The notes below the pieces were generated by a model. That model ran no database searches, was not told the origin of the DNA, and saw only the letters and a list, made by a program, of their open reading frames with translations. The position numbers and the translations under genes were made by a program. A stretch of DNA of 64,000 bases from Prado023 sp963697345 (GTDB lineage Bacteria > Actinomycetota > Actinomycetes > S36-B12 > CAIYMF01), in contig CAVONS010000013.1 of assembly GCA_963697345.1 (NCBI GenBank), positions 73,151-137,150 on the forward strand, given 5' to 3'. Of the stretch, positions 59,640 to 64,000 are shown piece by piece (positions within the stretch are counted from its first letter, which is position 1; each line of letters opens with the position of its first letter).

Positions 59640-60905
59640 GTGCACATCAAGTTCCTGCGCCACGGCACCGGATCGGCGGCGAAGGCCGCGGCCTACCTGC
59701 TCGGCGAGCGGGACCACAAGGGCGTTGACCGTGACCACGTCCAGGTCCTGATCGGTGACCCCACCCAGGTCGCCGCGGTGGCCGACAGCCTGGGCACGGT
59801 GCACCGCTACAGCTCGGCGGTGATCGCGTTCCACCCCGATGACCGCCCCACCCCGGAGCAGATCGTGGGGGTGATAGCCGACTTCGAGGCCCTCGCGTTC
59901 GCCGGCCTACCCGCCGACGGGTACGCGTGGACCGCCGTGCAACACGGCCGCCCTGATTCCGGGGACGGGGTGCATGTGCATGTGCTGATCGCCCGGGTCG
60001 AGCTGAACAGCGGGCTGGCGTACAACCCCGCCCCACCGTCCTGGCGCACCCACTTCGACCACGTCCGCGACGCCTGGAATGATGAACAGGGCTGGGCCCG
60101 CCCCGACGACCCGACCCGAGCGCGGCTGGTCCAACCCCCGGCCCACGAGATGTTCAAGGCGGCCGCCGCGGCCCGCGCCGGCCAGACCAAGGGTGTGGAT
60201 CCCCGTGCGCTGCTCACCGGGTGGGTGGTCGACCAGGTCGCCGCCGGGCGGATCGTCGACCGCCCCACCCTGCTCACCGCCCTGGCCGAGCACGTCGAGA
60301 TCACCCGCGCAGGCAAGGACTACGTCAGCGTCCGCGTCGCACCCGACACCAAGCCGATCCGGCTGAAGGGAGCCCTCTATGTCCACGACTTCACCACCAC
60401 CCGAGCGACGACCGACCGAACCCGCCCCCGGGGACGATCGGGGATCTGCAAGCGCGGCTGCAGGCCTCCAGCCGTCGGGACCAGGACGCGATCCAGCAGG
60501 CAGCGCAGGCGCAGATGCAGGCCTTGGTCGAGCAGATGTCAGGCCCAGCTGGCCACGCACGTGCGCGACTGGAACACGCACGTCAACGCCGAGCTGACTT
60601 CAACCAGCGCCGCTATCGGGTCCCGGCTGAATCGCATCCGGCAGGACGCGTGGACCTCCCAGCGGCTGGTCCGCCGGTGGCTGATCTGGCCACCGATCGC
60701 GGCGATCAGCCTTTCGATCCTGATCCTGATCGGCTCCCTGGCCCTGGGCTGGTCGATCGCGCGGGGCATCCCGGCCACCACGATCACAAACAAGAAGGGC
60801 CAACAGATGCAGGTGCTGACCGGCACCGAGTGGACCACCTGCACCTGGCAGGGCGCAAAGCGCCCCTGCCGCCCCGTGAACCCGAGTAGGAGACCTGACC
60901 CATGA
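59640..60905 (+). CDS. Relaxase (MobA/VirD2-like); two compensating one-base indels inside
   Basis: The relaxase nicks and pilots DNA in conjugative mobilization. The N-terminal domain has FLRHGTGSAAKAAAYLLGERD, RYSSAVIAFHPDD and the metal-binding DGVHVHVLIARVELNSG (HxH, about residue 110). The distal part has a coiled coil and one membrane helix (IWPPIAAISLSILILIGSLA). Between about 60424-60440 and 60541-60546 the good frame is shifted: TIGDLQARLQASSRRDQDAI and ALVEQMS are read one base off. A missing G and an extra G would explain it and leave the final frame unchanged. GTG start follows GGGGAGGG. Confidence 0.8.
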   Translation: MHIKFLRHGTGSAAKAAAYLLGERDHKGVDRDHVQVLIGDPTQVAAVADSLGTVHRYSSAVIAFHPDDRPTPEQIVGVIADFEALAFAGLPADGYAWTAVQHGRPDSGDGVHVHVLIARVELNSGLAYNPAPPSWRTHFDHVRDAWNDEQGWARPDDPTRARLVQPPAHEMFKAAAAARAGQTKGVDPRALLTGWVVDQVAAGRIVDRPTLLTALAEHVEITRAGKDYVSVRVAPDTKPIRLKGALYVHDFTTTRATTDRTRPRGRSGICKRGCRPPAVGTRTRSSRQRRRRCRPWSSRCQAQLATHVRDWNTHVNAELTSTSAAIGSRLNRIRQDAWTSQRLVRRWLIWPPIAAISLSILILIGSLALGWSIARGIPATTITNKKGQQMQVLTGTEWTTCTWQGAKRPCRPVNPSRRPDP

Positions 60906-61574
60906 CCGAGCTCGAACAACTGCTCACCCACTCGCTGACCGCGCTCGTCGAGCAATCCGAGCAGCAGACAGCACTCATCAACGCCTTGGACGCCCGACTT
61001 CAGGCGATGGAGCAGCAGTTGGCGCACACGGCAGGGCTTCAGGACCGCCAGGCGTGGCCGCGCACGACGGCTGGGCGACCACCCGAACCTGACCCAGCTC
61101 ATCGCGGCAATTCGACGCGCCATGGTCGATGCCGACCAGAACGGAGCCCTCGCACTCCACGGGCATGTCGTGGAGCTCGCCCCCGGTCTCGCGGCCGCCG
61201 CCGAGAGCGTGGAAGCCAACCCTGACGGACCCTGGCATCACGCCGCCCGGATCGCCGGGAGGCTGAGCCAGCAGCCGGCGCCGCCGGGCCAGGCTGCGAC
61301 GGGCGCCCCCGATGGTGCTGCGCCCGCCCGCGATGGCTTCGCCAGTCTGATTGCGGACATCGCCTTCGGCATGAGGCCGGCTGCGCTTACCCACACCGAT
61401 CGGGAACTGGCCCGTGCGTACCACGTCTTCCAGATCCTCATGCGGGCCTGGGACGAGTGGGACCGGCAGCGCGCACTTCGTACGCTGACTCAGCCCGTCG
61501 CCCTGCCGGTGCGTACTGTCAGCCGACCAGGAACCTGGAGAACGCAGGCGCGGTCGGGACATCTCCACCACTGA
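60902..61574 (+). CDS. Hypothetical protein after the relaxase; probable one-base frameshift
   Basis: It starts at the ATG overlapping the relaxase stop (ATGA) with a helical segment, MTELEQLLTHSLTALVEQSE and DARLQAMEQQLAHTAG. The frame then loses protein-like character, while a frame one base on reads LGDHPNLTQLIAAIRRAMVDADQNG and continues to 61574 (TDRELARAYHVFQILMRAWDEWDRQ). A single extra base between about 61040 and 61075 would join them into 223 residues. No family is recognised. Alternatively these are two genes. Confidence 0.5.
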
Positions 61575-61742
61575 TGAGTTGGCCGACCGAACGGGCGCGC
61601 AGGCCGAGCGGGCTTCAATGGCCACCGCCGGCGTGGCTCGTGCGGCTCCCTTTTGGTGTCGACTTGCTTGTTCCAGGGGTTGGCGGGCTGCTTCCGGTAG
61701 TGGGCTGGGTTGTAGTGTCGTTTTCGCGGGTCCGGGAAGTGG

Positions 61743-62853
61743 CTAATCCGAAGTGCCGGTATGCGGGTGTGAGCCGGCCGCGCTGGATTCTTGAGACGCC
61801 CCGCAGTGCCCTCCCGGACCCGTGCCATTCAGGCGTTCGGCATCGGCGACGAGTTGTTGGTAGACAGCGTCGGAGATCCGGCGCTTGAGGCAGCGCATGG
61901 CTTCCATCCGGGTCTTTCCATCGGCGAGCTTGCGGCGGTAGTAGGCCCGGCCCTCGGTGTAGAGGCGGATCTGGGGTGGCCGCGGCGATGTGCAGCACGC
62001 GGTTCATCCGGCGGTTCCCGGCACGGGAGAGCCGGTGGCGAGTCTGCTCGCCAGAGGAGGCGTCCAAGGGCGGGGGTGCCGGTCCATGAGGCGAACCGGT
62101 TGCGGTCAGCGAACCGGGTGACGTCGCCGACATCGGCCAGGATGCGAGCGGCGACGACGGGCCCGACCCCGGGGAGCTCCATCAGGTTGGAGCCGCGCTC
62201 CTTGACGATGGCCTTGATGTCGATGGTGAGGGCCTTGGCCTTCTTCTCGATCGCCATCAGGTTCGCCAACTCGTCCGCGGCGATCCGGCGGCGGGTCCGC
62301 CGGGTGACGTCACGGGGACGAACACCGGCAAGGATCGCCTTGGCCTGCAGGGCGGTCATGTCCTTCTTCGCCTGGCCAGGAGTGAGCTCAGCGAGGAGGC
62401 GGTGCAACCGGTTGACGGTCGCCACCCGCTCACTGGTCAGCTGGTCGCGGTGGTCGACCAGCAGCCTCAGCGCCTCGAGCTGGCCGTCGAGGGCGAGCAC
62501 CCGCAGGTCCTTCGCGCGGACGGCGGCCACCGCCACCGAGTGCGCATCGTGGGCATCGGTCTTGCGGCCGTGGCCGGTGTCGAGCAGACGTGCCCGGGCG
62601 GCGAGCTTGGCCGGGACATCGACCACGCGCTCGCCGGCCTCCAACAGGCGCTGCGCCAGCGGGCGACCCACGCCCAGGGCGCCCTCGACTGCCCATTCCC
62701 GGTCCGGCCACTGGTCGGCGTACTTCCGCATCGCCGCGAAGCCGGCCTTGTCGGTGGTGAACCTGCCCGAGCCCAGTGCGGCTTCTCGGTTGTCGACGAC
62801 CTCGATTGTGGCCGACAGTTGTGGGGATCGACCCCGATGACGACTCTGTTCAT
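61743..62853 (-). pseudogene. IS110 family transposase, three one-base frameshifts
   Basis: IS110 transposases are DEDD-type recombinases guided by a bridge RNA. The pieces read MNRVVIGVDPH, then ATIEVVDNREAAL to VGDVTRFADRNRFASWTG with GHGRKTDAHDAHSVAVAAVR (DEDD residues) and LMELPGVGPVVAARIL, then PLDASSGEQTRHRLSRAGNR and, last, IRLYTEGRAYYRRKLADGKT to the stop. Joining them needs one added base near 62819 and one removed base in each of the runs near 62068-62076 and 61973-61976; the result is 370 residues, normal for the family. All three changes lie in or beside short runs. Confidence 0.85.
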
Positions 62854-63100
62854 GGATGCACTCGCGCTCTGCCGTGATGGATGGGACGGCGAGGTGGGCA
62901 TCGCTACTACGAGCTGGGCAGTCCCCTCTTGAGCCACGCCTCGTCACGGTGCCCGACGGTCCGCAAACCGAAAGTGAGCCACACCCAGACACGGGTGGGC
63001 AGCCCAGAAGAGAGCGTCCCGCCGGGCACCTGGACCCAGTCTGGCCTGACACCGATCCTGACCGAAATCATCTAGCAGCCCAGAAGGACGCGGAGGCAGT
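62854..63100 (-). ncRNA. Candidate bridge-RNA region upstream of the IS110 transposase
   Basis: In the IS110 group the bridge RNA is made from the non-coding DNA just upstream of the transposase start. Here about 250 bp upstream (on the minus strand) hold no credible gene. I see no certain fold or guide loops, and the element ends are unknown, so this is a prediction from family knowledge. Confidence 0.25.
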
Positions 63101-63875
63101 GCAGTGCCGAACGCGTAGTGACCTGCCGGCAATGACCAAGAAGCGACGATTGACCATGTCGCGAGAGTCCGAGTGTGCGGCAACTCGGCAAGCGCCGAAG
63201 TCCGGAGCGGGCGACGTGACCACCCGTTCGAAGTGCAGGTCCGGGTTTTCGGCCATTCCCTCGTCGCTGTAACGCTCGAACGTTGTGGTCAGGCCCATCC
63301 GCGGGCCGTACCCAACCCGGGGCGCATTGCCAGCTGCACGGAGATGGTCGTCAGGGGTTCGGGGCCGATTGAACCCCCTTGGCGAGCGAACACGCTGGAA
63401 TCTGGCCGGGCCGATCCGCGGTTATCCGTTCCTGCAGGTTGTGTCAGGGGTAGGGCGCATCCTGAACCTGCACAACCGTGACCCCCGCGGACCAGGTGTG
63501 CAGGGAGGCGGCGCTTGATGGGCTTGGCGATGTGGAACTGGTCCTCGATGACCTGGATCCGGACATGTTCCATCTCGCAGGCAGAACCCCTGGGCCTGGG
63601 AGTGAGCGGCTGGCAGGGTTCGTCGCTTGGGACGGGCTCGGTCGAAGCCTTCGCAGGCTAGTTGGCGGGCGACGCCGCTCAACTGGGTGCGGCGCGATTG
63701 TTCTTCTACTGGCGGGCTCAGTGGCCGTGGTTCCCAGCAACTCAAAGTGGGGGCGGCGGGCGGATCGGCTCACCCATCGACGAGGTCGACCCGGTCGACG
63801 TGGAGCTGCTGCGTGACGGGATCGTCTGGCACGCCGACGAGATCGATTCCGGGGAGCTGCTCGAGCAGCCAGCCG
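63101..63875. other. Region without a recognisable gene
   Basis: Several short open frames exist on both strands, but none has a family match, a good ribosome site or consistent composition. An imperfect inverted repeat, GGTTGTGTCAGG (63437-63448) and CCTGCACAACC (63467-63477), is the only structure noted. The stretch may be decayed coding DNA of the island, perhaps further obscured by indels. Confidence 0.5.
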
Positions 63876-64000
63876 ATGAGCGTGCTCGACCCGATCCTCG
63901 GGCAGTTCCTGCGTGCCGGCGGTCGAGTCGGTGCTCGAGTGGGTGCAGTCGTTCTTCGGGCTGCTGATCCTGGCCGGGTTCTGGTGGAGTGTGTTCGCCC
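63876..64000 (+). CDS. Possible start of a small membrane protein (runs off the right edge)
   Basis: From the ATG at 63876 the frame reads MSVLDPILGQFLRAGG; one base on, VPAVESVLEWVQSFFGLLILAGF is a plausible amphipathic helix plus membrane segment to the edge. A one-base indel near 63910 would join them. Too little is present to name a family. Confidence 0.25.
   Translation, partial: MSVLDPILGQFLRAGGRVGARVGAVVLRAADPGRVLVECVR

Larger units (their letters stand above)
55440..64000. mobile_element. Integrated mobilizable element (left end; right end outside window)
   Basis: The region starts at the tRNA-Gly 3' fragment and holds a toxin-antitoxin pair, an excisionase-like protein, a DUF3631 ATPase, a MobC-like accessory protein, a MobA/VirD2-type relaxase, a small gene after it and an IS110 transposase. 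None belongs to the conserved actinobacterial order seen to the left. No integrase and no complete type IV secretion genes are present in this part, so it is either mobilizable or continues to the right. Confidence 0.75.

Noticed and set aside
60420..60550. Programmed frameshifting in the relaxase
   Set aside because: It would need a -1 and a +1 event 110 bp apart; two run-length errors or mutations are simpler.
63068..63298. A 76-codon minus-strand frame (MGLTTTFERYSDEG)
   Set aside because: No family match, no good ribosome site, and unexplained composition; it overlaps other equally weak frames.

Overview
The window is high-GC chromosomal DNA from an actinobacterium (class Actinomycetes); I cannot name the genus. 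The evidence is GC-rich coding, GTG starts, the actinobacterial marker proteins Lsr2, ClpC1, DUF3180 and bS22/AURKAIP1-like, and gene order shared with mycobacteria. Bases 1-26000 follow, with additions, the M. tuberculosis block folP1-folB-folK-DUF3180-DUF2520-panC-coaX-lsr2-clpC1-disA-radA. Bases 31462-41141 follow the separate Rv0500-Rv0508 block: proC, small HTH protein, bS22-like peptide, epimerase, acyltransferase, HAD phosphatase, glutaredoxin-like protein.

Layout. 1-1878: folate operon. 1959-6503: conserved hypothetical, orphan NuoD-like protein, bacterial PH-domain pair, DUF2520 protein. 6675-10941: panC-nadB-nadC-coaX for pantothenate, NAD and CoA. 10962-19136: DUF2252, SulP permease, secreted protein, K+ channel, acetyltransferase, PEP carboxylase. 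19377-25865: lsr2, clpC, disA and radA. 25891-35926: Cys-rich protein, sugar-phosphate-isomerase-like protein and TetR regulator with histone-like tails, App1-like phosphatase, proline metabolism, TrkA/TrkH K+ uptake, AcuC deacetylase. 36023-46994: Rv0500A-Rv0508-like block, nitrilase, rhodanese lipoprotein, acetyltransferase, FadE5-like dehydrogenase, ClC channel, VanZ-like protein. 46927-51664: one minus-strand thiol-redox operon, read as CPGC leader peptide-DipZ-thioredoxin lipoprotein-CcdA-SigK-RskA. 51739-55241: RNase J and a Vps62-like protein. 55440-64000: the left part of an integrated mobilizable element. It begins at a 41-bp tRNA-Gly(CCC) 3' fragment and carries a VapBC-type toxin-antitoxin pair, an excisionase-like protein, a DUF3631 ATPase, MobC, a relaxase and a broken IS110 transposase; its right end lies beyond the window.

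Two observations affect how the rest should be read. First, more than 20 genes have a TANNNT-like hexamer ending 6-7 nt before the start codon with no Shine-Dalgarno sequence, the signature of leaderless transcription, and this fixes several starts. Second, single-base indels, almost all in short G/C runs, break ppc, the TetR gene, the K+ channel start, the relaxase, the gene after it and the IS110 transposase. Their nature suggests sequence or assembly error in at least some cases.

The most interesting unit is the redox operon. A predicted leaderless 23-residue peptide with His-His-His and Cys-Pro-Gly-Cys motifs overlaps the dipZ start codon, and the operon ends in its own SigK/RskA pair, which suggests peptide-coupled, auto-regulated envelope thiol homeostasis.
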